Positions 16,897 to 25,005 of a DNA stretch of 64,000 nucleotides are shown piece after piece. The position numbers and the translations under genes are program-made. The notes beneath the pieces are model-generated. The model was not told where the DNA came from, did no database searches, and saw only the letters and a program-made list of their open reading frames with translations. This DNA comes from Haloterrigena salifodinae (GTDB taxonomy: Archaea; Halobacteriota; Halobacteria; Halobacteriales; Natrialbaceae). How positions within the stretch are numbered: the first letter of the stretch is position 1; the number at the start of each line of letters is the position of its first letter. The stretch spans positions 806,001 to 870,000 of the forward strand of contig NZ_RQWN01000002.1 of NCBI RefSeq assembly GCF_003977755.1, read 5' to 3'.

Positions 16897-17685
16897 CTAG
16901 TCCGATCGCGCCGCCGCGCGTTCCCCGTTCCACTCGAGGCGTCCCTCCACGGCGAGTTTCTCGAGGTGGGCGCGGACCGTCGCCCGGGCCAGATCGCGCA
17001 CGCCGGAGAGGTCCTTCTCGTAGGCCGTCTCGAGGAGTTCCTCGAGCGTGTCGGCGCCGCCCTCGACCGCCTCGAGCACCTTCCGTTCCCGACGGTATCG
17101 GTGATCCAGCAGTCGCTCCAGTGTCTCCCGCGGGTCGTCGATCGCGGGCCCGTGACCGGGATGGAGCGCCGGCGGATCCCTCGCCCACAGTCGCCGTAGC
17201 GTCGTCACGTACGCGCGCATGTCGCCCTCGGGCGCGCCCACGACGACGCTGCCCTCGCGAACGGCGCAGTCGCCACAGAGGACCGGTCCGCCGAAGCCGG
17301 CCTCGAGGGCGACGTGGTCGGGCGCGTGCCCGGGCGCGTCGAGAACCCGGACGCGGTCGTCGCCGAGCGGAATCGTCGTTCCGGGCGCCAGCGTCCGATC
17401 CGGCTCGCAGCCGGTCGCGTCGCGAAAGCGGTCCGCCCGCCCGTATCGCGCCCAGACGGTCGCGTCCGTCTCGTCGGCGTACGCGGCGACGGCGCCGACG
17501 TGGTCGGGATGCGTGTGCGTGACGAGAACGTGGTCGACGGCCCGGTCGCGAACGAGTTCGTCGAGAGCGTCGCTGCGCGCCGCGGGATCGACGAGTACAG
17601 CCGGATCGTCCCCGAGGAGGTAGGCGTTGGTTTCCCCCGTTGGGGCGCGCGTCGCGACCGGAACGGCACACCGAGTAACGTCCAT
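16897..17685 (-). CDS. MBL-fold metallo-hydrolase with C-terminal winged helix
   Basis: A 262-residue protein. The metal motif THTHPDHVG lies at about residues 56-64, with GHAPDHVALE near 118, a D in LCGDCAV near 136 and LHPGHGPAID near 173, making a two-zinc site. The C-terminal 70 residues (RRERKVLEAV to LEKLAVEGRLEW) are the small winged-helix-like domain of LACTB2-type proteins. These act as hydrolases or endoribonucleases. The substrate is not evident. Confidence 0.85.
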   Translation of the reverse strand: MDVTRCAVPVATRAPTGETNAYLLGDDPAVLVDPAARSDALDELVRDRAVDHVLVTHTHPDHVGAVAAYADETDATVWARYGRADRFRDATGCEPDRTLAPGTTIPLGDDRVRVLDAPGHAPDHVALEAGFGGPVLCGDCAVREGSVVVGAPEGDMRAYVTTLRRLWARDPPALHPGHGPAIDDPRETLERLLDHRYRRERKVLEAVEGGADTLEELLETAYEKDLSGVRDLARATVRAHLEKLAVEGRLEWNGERAAARSD

Positions 17686-17785
17686 ACCTCGAACAACTCA
17701 GCGGTCGAAAAAGTGTGTGTCGACGGCTCGGACCGGGTGGCCCACCCCACTCCCGCTCCGGAAGCTGCGGACCGGGTCGCCGTCG

Positions 17786-18067
17786 TCAGTGCTTGAGGAA
17801 GTAGACCTGCTTGCGGGCGTCGCGGAAGCTGTACCGGGAGCCGACGAGACCGACGTCCTCGAGGCGGTTGAGCGCGTAGCGGACGGTGCGGTCGGGCAGC
17901 AGCGACTCTTCAGCGAGTTGCCCCTGCGAGAGCGGCGAATCGGTCTCCAGCACTTTCGCGACGAGCTTCGCGCTCGGCGGCAGATCGCGGAGGCGATCGC
18001 GGTATTCGTCCTTCGAAAGGGTCTCTTCGGCAGCGGCGACTCGGTCCTCGGCTGTACTCGTGCTCAT
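17786..18067 (-). CDS. MarR/TrmB-like helix-turn-helix regulator
   Basis: A 93-residue protein. The DNA-binding domain occupies residues 28-93: LPPSAKLVAKVLETDSPLS, then GQLAEESLLPDRTVRYALN as the helix-turn-helix, then LEDVGLVGSRYSFRDARKQ as the wing. It has no ligand domain. Such single-domain wHTH proteins are common haloarchaeal regulators. A TATA-like element (minus strand agctttacca, 18091-18100) lies about 28 bases upstream. Confidence 0.82.
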   Translation of the reverse strand: MSTSTAEDRVAAAEETLSKDEYRDRLRDLPPSAKLVAKVLETDSPLSQGQLAEESLLPDRTVRYALNRLEDVGLVGSRYSFRDARKQVYFLKH

Positions 18068-18090
18068 ACCTACGTGAGCGGAATCGGTAG

Positions 18091-18100
18091 TGGTAAAGCT
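18091..18100 (-). promoter_or_regulatory. TATA-like box for the wHTH regulator
   Basis: On the minus strand agctttacca is centred about 28 bases before the ATG at 18067. Confidence 0.45.
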
Positions 18101-18243
18101 TCCCTATATGTGGATACGAATAGTTCAGTTTGTATAAGGGGTATGAATGTCGTATTAACACAGCAAAGGATCCGCCCGATTGCGGGGTTTGAGCCGGCCC
18201 CAAGTCGACATCGCCGTCCCGGGTATCGATAGACTCCAGTATC

Positions 18244-18250
18244 GTTTTAT
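18244..18250 (+). promoter_or_regulatory. TATA-like box for the 18278 methyltransferase
   Basis: The sequence gttttat lies about 31 bases before the GTG at 18278 and supports that start codon. Confidence 0.45.
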
Positions 18251-18277
18251 CCTCCCGCTCCTGTAGTTGCGCCCAGT

Positions 18278-18985
18278 GTGAAAGGACAGGAGTGGTACCA
18301 GGCCGACGACGTCGCCGAGGAGTACGACGATAAGCGCTTCTCCCGGGGCGGTCAGCTCATCGACCGTCGGGAGAAGGAAGCAGTCCTTGACGCGATCATG
18401 CCCGTCGAGGACCGGAATATCCTCGAAATCGCCTGTGGTACCGGGCGGTTTACCGTGATGCTCGCCCAGCAGGGCGCCGACGTCGTGGGACTCGATATCT
18501 CGGCGGCGATGTTACAGCAGGGACGGGAGAAAACGAAGGACGCGGCCCTCGAGGGAACCCTGGAGTTCCTCCGCGGGGACGCGGGCCGGCTCCCGTTTCC
18601 GGACGATCACTTCGATACCGTTATCGCGATGCGATTTTTCCACCTCGCGGACGACCCGAAGGCCTTCTTAGAGGAAATGCACCGGGTGTCCCGAGACCAG
18701 ATCGTCTTCGACACGTTCAACCGATTTAGCGCGCGCAGCATCTACAACTGGGCGCTGCCGATGGGATCGCGGCTCTACTCGAAGAGCGAAGTGGCGGTTC
18801 TCTTAGCGAAGACGAACCTGACGCTGGAGGACGTCGAGGACGACTTCCTCGCTCCGTACGGACTCTACCGGTCGATTCCCAACGAGCTCGCGACGCCCAT
18901 CCGGACGCTCGACGAGTTGATCGGATCGCTGCCGGTGACCGACCACCTCGCGTCGGTCTCCTACTGGAACACCCGCGTCCGGTGA
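18278..18985 (+). CDS. Class I SAM-dependent methyltransferase
   Basis: A 235-residue protein read from GTG. The SAM motif I is ILEIACGTGRFTV at about residues 47-59, with the acidic motif II end VVGLDISAAML near 70 and LRGDAGRLPFPDDHFDTVIA near 98-117, the usual Methyltransf_11 layout. The C-terminal third (LPMGSRLYSKSEVAVLLAK) should bind the substrate. The glycosyltransferase follows 81 bases downstream on the same strand, so the methylated product may be a lipid-linked or protein-bound sugar. This is an inference from position only. Confidence 0.85.
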   Translation: MKGQEWYQADDVAEEYDDKRFSRGGQLIDRREKEAVLDAIMPVEDRNILEIACGTGRFTVMLAQQGADVVGLDISAAMLQQGREKTKDAALEGTLEFLRGDAGRLPFPDDHFDTVIAMRFFHLADDPKAFLEEMHRVSRDQIVFDTFNRFSARSIYNWALPMGSRLYSKSEVAVLLAKTNLTLEDVEDDFLAPYGLYRSIPNELATPIRTLDELIGSLPVTDHLASVSYWNTRVR

Positions 18986-19066
18986 CCGACCGCCTGTCCG
19001 CTGGCCGCGAGCCGCTCGCAGCGGCGAACCCCGTATTTTTACTATCGATGGACGCTACTACCGCGT

Positions 19067-19966
19067 ATGGAGCTCTCGGTAGTGGTATCGACGCTCAACG
19101 ACCGAGAGCGATTACTCTCGTGTCTCGACGCGCTCTCCGAGCGGACACCGTCCGCGGCGGAAATCGTCGTCGTCAACGGCCCCTCCTCCGACGGGACGAC
19201 CGGCGTCGTCCGCGACCGTTCGGACGTCGACGTCCTCGTCGAAATCTCCGAACGGAACCCGAACGTCTCGCGCAACGCCGGTCTCCGCGCTGCGACGGGT
19301 GACGTCGTCGCCTTCCTCGACGGGGAGTACGCGATCGAGTACAGCTGGTACGACGCCGTCGAGCGCGCAATCGCCGACGGAACCGACGTCGTCACCGGCC
19401 CCGTGACCGGCGGGGAGCTCGATTACGATCTGCAGAATCCGCACACCGTCGCCGGGCGCAGCGTCACCCACTTCGACGGCAACAACGTCGCGTTCGATCG
19501 GACCGTCCTCGAGGCCCTGGACGGGTTCGACGAGTACCTCGAGGTCGGCGGCGAACGCGACTGTGCCCACCGCCTGGCCGGCCTCGGCTTCGAAACCGAG
19601 TGGGACGCGGGGATGGCCGCCAGGTGCGAGGTCGGAACCGACGGCGGCCAGACCGACCGCGACTGGGGGGACACCTACCGCTCCCGGGCCTATCGACTCG
19701 CGAAGAACTACGGCGTGCGGCCGACGACGGTCGGCCGAATCGTCGGGAGCGCCCTCCGCGACGGGACCGCGGGCGTTCGGGACGTCATCACCGGAGACGC
19801 GACGCCGACGGACTGGGTCGGAAACGGGACCGACGTCGTCGCAAACGCCACCGGCGGACTCCGCGACGGACTGCGAGCCCGCTGGGCCGACCGAACCTCC
19901 CGACGAAACCCGAACGGGTTGTCGAAACGCCACGACAGGGCGGTGCGGGTCTACGATCGGCGGTAG
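19067..19966 (+). CDS. Glycosyltransferase family 2 protein
   Basis: A 299-residue GT-A protein. It has LSVVVSTLNDRERLLSCLDAL at the N-terminus, EIVVVNGPSSDGT near 35, NVSRNAGLRAATGDVVAFLD near 66-85 and GFDEYLEVGGERDCAHRLAG near 150. The usual DxD metal motif reads D-G-E (FLDGEYAIEY). The tail (residues 210-299) is soluble with weak amphipathic helices, and there is no clear membrane anchor. It may act in S-layer N-glycosylation with the methyltransferase upstream, but no other agl genes are present. Confidence 0.82.
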   Translation: MELSVVVSTLNDRERLLSCLDALSERTPSAAEIVVVNGPSSDGTTGVVRDRSDVDVLVEISERNPNVSRNAGLRAATGDVVAFLDGEYAIEYSWYDAVERAIADGTDVVTGPVTGGELDYDLQNPHTVAGRSVTHFDGNNVAFDRTVLEALDGFDEYLEVGGERDCAHRLAGLGFETEWDAGMAARCEVGTDGGQTDRDWGDTYRSRAYRLAKNYGVRPTTVGRIVGSALRDGTAGVRDVITGDATPTDWVGNGTDVVANATGGLRDGLRARWADRTSRRNPNGLSKRHDRAVRVYDRR

Positions 19967-20011
19967 GGTTCGATCGCTGAACGACGCTGGATCCTTCTCA
20001 CCTCGAGTCCG

Positions 20012-20593
20012 CTATTCGCCGCGAAACTCCGGATCGCGGTCCTCGAGACGCGCCTCGAACCCCTCTCGGTAGTCGTGGGTGTCGTCGAGTTCGTCTACCA
20101 ACCGGCGTTCGTACTCCAGTCCCCGATCGAGCGGCATCTCGAGGGCGGCGTTGAGCGCCCGCTTCGCATTGCGCAGGCCCAGCGGCGCGTTCTCGCAGCG
20201 GTCGTCGGCGAACGCCTTCGTGCGCTCGTCGACAACCTCGGTGTCGACGACCTCGTGGACCAGCCCCATGTCGGCGGCGTCCTCCGGATCGACGAACTCC
20301 CCGGTGAGGACGATCTCCTTGGCCTTCGAGAGCCCTACGAGACGCGGCAGGCACTGGGTGCCGCCCGCGTGCGGGAAGGTCCCGAGTTGCACCTCGAGCA
20401 GACCGTACTTAGCCTCGCGGCCGATGACCCGGAAGTCACAGGGCAGCGTGAGTTCGAACGCCCCCGCGGGCGCGGCGCGTTTGATCCCGGCGACGACCGG
20501 CTGCCGAAGTTCCTCGATGGTCTCGAGGACCTCGGGGAAAACGTCGCGATCGATCTCGGCGTCGGGTTCGACCCGGTCGCGCATCATCTTTAG
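20012..20593 (-). pseudogene. Enoyl-CoA hydratase/isomerase, C-terminal fragment
   Basis: About 193 residues of a crotonase. It begins just inside the insertion boundary (LKMMRDRVEPD) and includes VVAGIKRAAPAGAFELTLP, the second active-site region, AKYGLLEVQLGTFPHAGGTQ and ADMGLVHEVVD, to a natural C-terminus. The N-terminal part lies beyond the inserted TnpB element at 21979-22071. About 36 residues that would carry the first oxyanion-hole segment (AGxDL) are missing from both fragments. The gene cannot make an intact enzyme. The fragment might be translated from the ATG at 20587, but it would lack part of the active site. Confidence 0.85.
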
Positions 20594-20680
20594 TCAGCGA
20601 GGAAACCCCGCCCCTTGGGACGGGGAGGAATCACGTACGCTCTGTTCCACAGCCGGCCGACTCCCCTACAGGAACGATAC

Positions 20681-20690
20681 TATTATAAAT
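20681..20690 (+). promoter_or_regulatory. TATA-like box for tnpB
   Basis: The sequence tattataaat is centred about 27 bases before the ATG at 20712, inside the element. Confidence 0.5.
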
Positions 20691-20711
20691 GTTGGATAAT
20701 ATACATGAAGT

Positions 20712-21923
20712 ATGGCGGAGGTCCGTCGTACAGTCGTCGTCAAACTCGACGTAGACGACAGCGACGCGACTCTCCTCCACGAAACCGTTGAGGAGTATCT
20801 GTGGGCGTGCAACTACGTCGTCCGAGATGCGTGGAAGGACGACTACAAACCCACCTCCAAGACGAAACTTCACGAACGGACGTACTCGGCCGTGCGCAAC
20901 GAGACGAGACTTCAAGCGAATCTCGTACAGTCGGCTCGGAACAAGGCTGCCGAAGCCATCAAGGGCGTCGTCGCTCGCTGGAAGGCCGGAAAGAGGGCGT
21001 CGCAACCACACTTCACGACGCCCTCTGTTCGCTACGACAAGCGAAGCGCCACGTTCCACGACGACTACGTTTCGCTCTCGACGGTCAACGGGCGCGTCGA
21101 AGCCGACTACGTCCTTCCGCCGGAAGGCGAGAATCCGCACACGACGTATCTCCGCAACGACGACTACGAAGTGACGGGGGCGACGTTACAGTACCGCGAC
21201 GCGACGGACACCTTTTATCTCCACATCGGAACGAAGGCCGACATGGAGTCCGAGATACCGGACGAAAGCGACACCGAGCACAGCACAGTCCTCGGTGTCG
21301 ACCTCGGTATCGAACAACTCGCCGTCACGTCGACCGGGATGTTTTGGAACGGTGCCTACCTGAACCACCGACGCCGGGAGTACGAGCGGATTCGCGGCAA
21401 CCTGCAACAGACGGGTACTGAATCGGCCCACCGAACCATCGACCAGATGGACGACCGCGAAACGCGGTGGGTCGAAGACTACCTACATCGTCTCTCGAAG
21501 GCTCTCGTCCAAGAAGCTATCGTGCACGATTGCGACACCATCGCGTTCGAGGAACTAACGGACATCCGCGACCGGATGCCCGGCGCAAAGAAGTTCCACG
21601 CATGGGCGTTCCGACGCCTGTATGACTACGTAGCGTACAAGGCAAAGGCCGAAGGGATCGAAGCGACGCAAATCGACCCGGCGTACACGAGCCAGCGGTG
21701 CTCGCAGTGTGGAACGACGCTTCGGGAGAATCGACGGTCGCAAGCGGAGTTCTGTTGCCAGAAGTGTGGATACGAAGCGAATGCGGACTACAACGCAGCG
21801 AAGAACATCGGGTTCAAGATGCTCCGTGCGGGGCAAAAGTCTCCGCATGGAGGGGCGACACGTCACCTCGCCCTGAAGTCGGGGACGTTGAACGTGAATG
21901 GCGAGTATTCGCCTGCCGAGTAG
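20712..21923 (+). CDS. tnpB: RNA-guided endonuclease TnpB
   Basis: A 403-residue TnpB (OrfB) of normal length. The RuvC-like catalytic triad appears complete: Asp197 in GVDLGIEQLAV, Glu280 in TIAFEELTDIRDR and Asp359 in NADYNAAKNIG. The zinc finger has Cys330 and 333 (CSQCG) and the C-x-x-C at 349-352 (CQKCG). The N-terminal 190 residues form the wedge and helical regions. TnpB cuts DNA next to a target motif, guided by a reRNA made from the right end of its element. It is located inside a broken crotonase gene, and no TnpA partner is present. Confidence 0.93.
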   Translation: MAEVRRTVVVKLDVDDSDATLLHETVEEYLWACNYVVRDAWKDDYKPTSKTKLHERTYSAVRNETRLQANLVQSARNKAAEAIKGVVARWKAGKRASQPHFTTPSVRYDKRSATFHDDYVSLSTVNGRVEADYVLPPEGENPHTTYLRNDDYEVTGATLQYRDATDTFYLHIGTKADMESEIPDESDTEHSTVLGVDLGIEQLAVTSTGMFWNGAYLNHRRREYERIRGNLQQTGTESAHRTIDQMDDRETRWVEDYLHRLSKALVQEAIVHDCDTIAFEELTDIRDRMPGAKKFHAWAFRRLYDYVAYKAKAEGIEATQIDPAYTSQRCSQCGTTLRENRRSQAEFCCQKCGYEANADYNAAKNIGFKMLRAGQKSPHGGATRHLALKSGTLNVNGEYSPAE

Positions 21924-21978
21924 GTTCGGCCAGAGCGGGAGTCCACCGACAAGCTCCGCCCTTTAGGGCGGAGAAGGT
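21924..21978 (+). ncRNA. Right end of the element, probable 3' part of the TnpB guide RNA
   Basis: After the tnpB stop the transcript would contain the stable hairpin CTCCGCCC / GGGCGGAG (21954-21973, loop ttta), which is typical of the 3' end of omega/reRNA scaffolds. The following 15-20 bases of crotonase sequence (from about 21979, gaccgcgttgcg) would be the guide. The 5' boundary of the RNA is not visible and probably lies inside tnpB. Confidence 0.55.
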
Positions 21979-22071
21979 GACCGCGTTGCGCTTGTCCGGA
22001 CGGGAAAGGGAGACGTCCGCCCGAGTGCCGTTCCAGTCGATGGCCGCGAGTCCGCTGCCGACGGATTCCAT
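21979..22071 (-). pseudogene. Enoyl-CoA hydratase/isomerase, N-terminal fragment
   Basis: This 31-residue start of a crotonase runs MESVGSGLAAIDW, then a strand, then SRPDKRNAV, the conserved first active-site helix start. It then runs into the right end of the TnpB element. It is in the same orientation as the C-terminal fragment at 20012-20593. A possible promoter element (gttaag on the minus strand near 22101) remains upstream. Confidence 0.85.
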
Positions 22072-22180
22072 GCTCGTGGTATCCAGTACCGCGCTCTTAA
22101 CGGGAGGGCATTCCGAGAAATCGTTCGCGATCGGCTCATCCGCGATCCTCGGCGATCGGCTGCTCCGCGGTCGCCGCGGC

Positions 22181-22960
22181 TCAGCCCTCGAGGACTTCGT
22201 ACGAGACGTCGGCGTCCCGGAGCGTGTCGGTGACGCGGCCGACCTCGTCGGTCGTGACGATCGCGGTCACCTCGAGGCCGCGTTCGGCACCCTCGGCGGC
22301 GGTTTCGCCGGCCGCGAACGGCACCGCGGGGTCCGCGCCGGCCTGTCGGCAGGCGACGACGGCCTCGACACCGGCGGTCACGACCAGATCGGCCGCCTCG
22401 CAGTGCTCGGCCACGAGGTCGGCGTCGACCGCCCGACTCCCACCGCTGCGGACTGCGGGCACCTGCAGGACGGTGACCGAACCCGGCTCTAAGTCCATCA
22501 CGCCCTCGAAGCTCGTGACGCCGACGTCGGTGCCCGCCTCGGCGTCGGTCGTCGCAACGCCGGTCGCCGGCCCCTCGTCGCCGGGTTTCGCGTGGAGCAG
22601 TCCGTCCTCGACGAACAGCGTGACGGTGTCGCCCTCCGTGATGTCGTCGGTCGCGAGGTAGGCCGCCTCGCTCATCGCGTCTAAGACGTCGCCGGTCACG
22701 TGGTCGGCGAACCGGCGGATGTCGTCGGCGGTCCGGAACAGCCAGTCGACGCCTTCCGGCGTGACGCGGTACCGCGAGCGGCCTTCCTTCTCGACGAGGT
22801 CGTCGTCGACGAGTTCGCGGATGTACTCGCTGACGGCCTGACTCGTCACGCCGACTTCCTCGGCGATCTCACCCTGGCTGACGGCGGGCTGGCGCTCAGC
22901 GATCTGGACGAGGATCCGAAACCGCGTCGCGGCCCGCTTGTTGTCGAGGACGTCGACCAT
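22181..22960 (-). CDS. MarR-type regulator with C-terminal ligand-like domain
   Basis: A 259-residue protein. The N-terminal 80 residues are a winged helix: VSQGEIAEEVGVTSQAVSEY is the helix-turn-helix and VEKEGRSRYRVTPEGVDWLF is the wing. Residues 85-259 form a separate domain with GDTVTLFVEDGLLHA and repeated alpha/beta segments (VDADLVAEHCEAADLVVTAG, VEAVVACRQAG), which could bind a small molecule. I recall haloarchaeal proteins of this form (DUF7839) but not their ligand. It is divergent from archaeosortase A, with 194 bases between. Confidence 0.8.
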   Translation of the reverse strand: MVDVLDNKRAATRFRILVQIAERQPAVSQGEIAEEVGVTSQAVSEYIRELVDDDLVEKEGRSRYRVTPEGVDWLFRTADDIRRFADHVTGDVLDAMSEAAYLATDDITEGDTVTLFVEDGLLHAKPGDEGPATGVATTDAEAGTDVGVTSFEGVMDLEPGSVTVLQVPAVRSGGSRAVDADLVAEHCEAADLVVTAGVEAVVACRQAGADPAVPFAAGETAAEGAERGLEVTAIVTTDEVGRVTDTLRDADVSYEVLEG

Positions 22961-23154
22961 ACACTGTCACTTTCGAGAGGACGACAAAAAGGGACGTGGT
23001 CGCCGACGCGTCTCGAGTCGATCGACTTGCCGGAGGACATCCGTGGTAACTGGTTGCGTTTCCGACGAAAGCTCGCACTCCCCCGACGACGACCGGTGAT
23101 TCGATCGAGAAGACGAGGCGTCAAGTTGATAGCAGGCGCGTCCTTCAGTCAGGC

Positions 23155-24231
23155 ATGACTATGCCGTCCGCAACCGCCGCGACCGAGGCAGCGTCGGTCG
23201 TCGGCTACGCTTTCGCCGGTTCGGCGACGTTCGTTCCCGGAACGGCAACTTCCGGGGGAATCACCCCATCGGATCTGTTGGCGTGGGCCGCGATCGGCGC
23301 GTTCATCGCGGCGTTGCTCCTCGCCTCCCAGGGGTACCGCGAACCGGCGCGCTACCTCGGCGTTGGGGCCTGGGTCGCCTTCGGCGTCTTCTGGGTGACG
23401 ATGGTGCCCTACTACTACGGCGAGGCCCAGAGCCCGCTCAAGACGATCCTGGGACTGCTCGCCTTGCCGCTGTGTCTCTACACCGGCTACCTCCTCTGGG
23501 CGGGACGGGACTCGCTGTTGATCCTCACGAAGGCCGTCGCCTGCATGGGGCTGATCTACCTGCCGGTCGAGACGATCCCGTTCGTCAAGACGTTGCTGAT
23601 CGAGACGACCGCGGCCCAGACTCACTTCGGGATGGAACTGCTCGGCTACAGCCCCGGCCTGATCGAGGGCAGCAACGGCTACGTGAGCAAGTTCGGCTTC
23701 GATCCGAACGAGACCGTGACCGGCCGGACGACCTATATCGTCCTCGCCTGTACCGGTATCGGGAGCATGGCCATCTTCGGCGGGCTGGTCGCCGCCGTCA
23801 AGGCGCCGCTGAAGCGAAAGGCCGCCGCCTTCGCGCTGGCCGTCGGCGTGATCTGGTTCCTCAACCTCGTGCGCAACGTCTTCATCGGCCTCGCCTCGCC
23901 GTGGGGCTGGTTCCAGCAGGACTGGCTCGTCTCGTTCATGACGACCTACATGGGCGCCGAGGCCAGCCGCGTCTCCTTCCTCGTCGCGCACAACTACATC
24001 GCCCAGTCGCTGTCGATCGTCGCCCTCGTCGGGATCACCTACCTCGTCGTCAAGATCCTTCCCGAGATCCTGCGGCCCCTCGAGGAGGCCCTGTTCGTCC
24101 TTACGGGCACCGAGTACGACCTCTTCGAGGCGCTGGCGCCGGAGAAGACCCCCGCCCGAACGGACGGCGGTCCCAACGGGGAACCGTCCGATTCCACCCG
24201 GGAACAGACTGATTCCGGCCGAGAGCGATAA
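23155..24231 (+). CDS. artA: Archaeosortase A
   Basis: A 358-residue polytopic membrane protein with about eight helices. The exosortase/archaeosortase catalytic residues are visible: Cys199 in VLACTGIGSMAIF, Arg240 in NLVRNVFIG and Arg272 in ASRVSFLVAHN. ArtA removes the PGF-CTERM anchor of surface proteins such as the S-layer glycoprotein and helps attach the lipid. The C-terminal 50 residues are acidic and probably cytoplasmic. The phosphoesterase gene follows eight bases downstream and is probably in the same operon. No PGF-CTERM substrate is encoded in the window. Confidence 0.93.
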   Translation: MTMPSATAATEAASVVGYAFAGSATFVPGTATSGGITPSDLLAWAAIGAFIAALLLASQGYREPARYLGVGAWVAFGVFWVTMVPYYYGEAQSPLKTILGLLALPLCLYTGYLLWAGRDSLLILTKAVACMGLIYLPVETIPFVKTLLIETTAAQTHFGMELLGYSPGLIEGSNGYVSKFGFDPNETVTGRTTYIVLACTGIGSMAIFGGLVAAVKAPLKRKAAAFALAVGVIWFLNLVRNVFIGLASPWGWFQQDWLVSFMTTYMGAEASRVSFLVAHNYIAQSLSIVALVGITYLVVKILPEILRPLEEALFVLTGTEYDLFEALAPEKTPARTDGGPNGEPSDSTREQTDSGRER

Positions 24232-24239
24232 CGTCTCCA

Positions 24240-24947
24240 GTGCCCGACGTCGACCTTCCCGTTTCGCCGATCGAACGCGCCCTCTCCGTCCCCGCAGCCG
24301 ACGCGCTCGTCGTCGCCGACGTCCACCTCGGCCGCGCCGCCGACTCGAGCGTCGATGCGCCGATCGACGACGGCGGCGACGTTCGGGACCGTCTCGCGTC
24401 CCTCCTCGAGCGCACCGACCCCGCGACGGTCGTTGTCGCCGGCGATCTGCTCCACTCCTTCGGGCGACTCCCCCACGGCGTCGAGCGCGACCTCGAGGCC
24501 CTCGAGGACTGCGTCGCCGACGCCGGCGCCGACCTCGTCGTCACGCCCGGCAACCACGACGCGATGCTCGAGTCGGCCTTCGACGGCGAACGGACCCCCG
24601 AGTACCGCCTCGCGGACGGCGAGACGGTCGTCTGTCACGGCCACGAACGCCCCGAAACGGAGGCCTCGCGGTATATCATCGGCCACGACCATCCCGCCCT
24701 CTCCGTCGACGGCCGAAAGCTGCCGTGCTTCCTCTACGGGCCCGACGCCTACGAAGGCGCGGACGTCATCGTCTGCCCCGCGTTCACGACGCTGGCGGCG
24801 GGCGCGACCGTCAACGGAATGCGCGCCCGCGACTTCCAGTCGCCGCTGGTCGCCGACGCCGACCGGTTCCACCCCGCCGTTTGGGACGACTCGAGCGGCG
24901 AGCCGCTGTGGTTCCCGCCGCTGGGCGAGTGTCGCCGGCTGCTGTAG
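24240..24947 (+). CDS. Metallophosphoesterase (PHP14-like archaeal phosphoesterase)
   Basis: A 235-residue protein from GTG. The metal ligand motifs are in order: VADVHLGRA near 27, VVVAGDLLHSFG near 64, VTPGNHDAML near 100, VVCHGHERPE near 125 and IIGHDHPAL near 141. This is the calcineurin-like two-metal site. It follows artA by eight bases. In archaea these small enzymes are found beside repair and membrane genes, but no substrate is known. The C-terminal domain (PAVWDDSSGEPLWFPPLG) is specific to the archaeal family. Confidence 0.87.
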   Translation: MPDVDLPVSPIERALSVPAADALVVADVHLGRAADSSVDAPIDDGGDVRDRLASLLERTDPATVVVAGDLLHSFGRLPHGVERDLEALEDCVADAGADLVVTPGNHDAMLESAFDGERTPEYRLADGETVVCHGHERPETEASRYIIGHDHPALSVDGRKLPCFLYGPDAYEGADVIVCPAFTTLAAGATVNGMRARDFQSPLVADADRFHPAVWDDSSGEPLWFPPLGECRRLL

Positions 24948-25005
24948 CTGGCTGGGGTGACCGGCGGGAGACGAAATTGTGCGACGCGCGCCCGTGACGA
25001 CCTCG

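Larger units (their letters stand above)
20594..21978 (+). mobile_element. IS200/IS605-superfamily element of IS1341 type (TnpB only)
   Basis: The element interrupts the crotonase gene and carries a single intact tnpB with no tnpA. The left end has a hairpin (ccccgcccc / gggacgggg with one mismatch, about 20606-20627), and the right end has the perfect eight-base-pair hairpin at 21954-21973. The left flank ends in tttag, which could be the target-adjacent motif. Both boundaries are estimates within a few bases, drawn from where the crotonase frames stop making sense. No target duplication is seen, as expected for this superfamily. Confidence 0.85.

Noticed and set aside
18111-18240. ggggtttgagccgg segment resembling a tRNA T arm
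   Set aside because: The stem does not pair, the loop does not begin with TTC and no acceptor strand is present.
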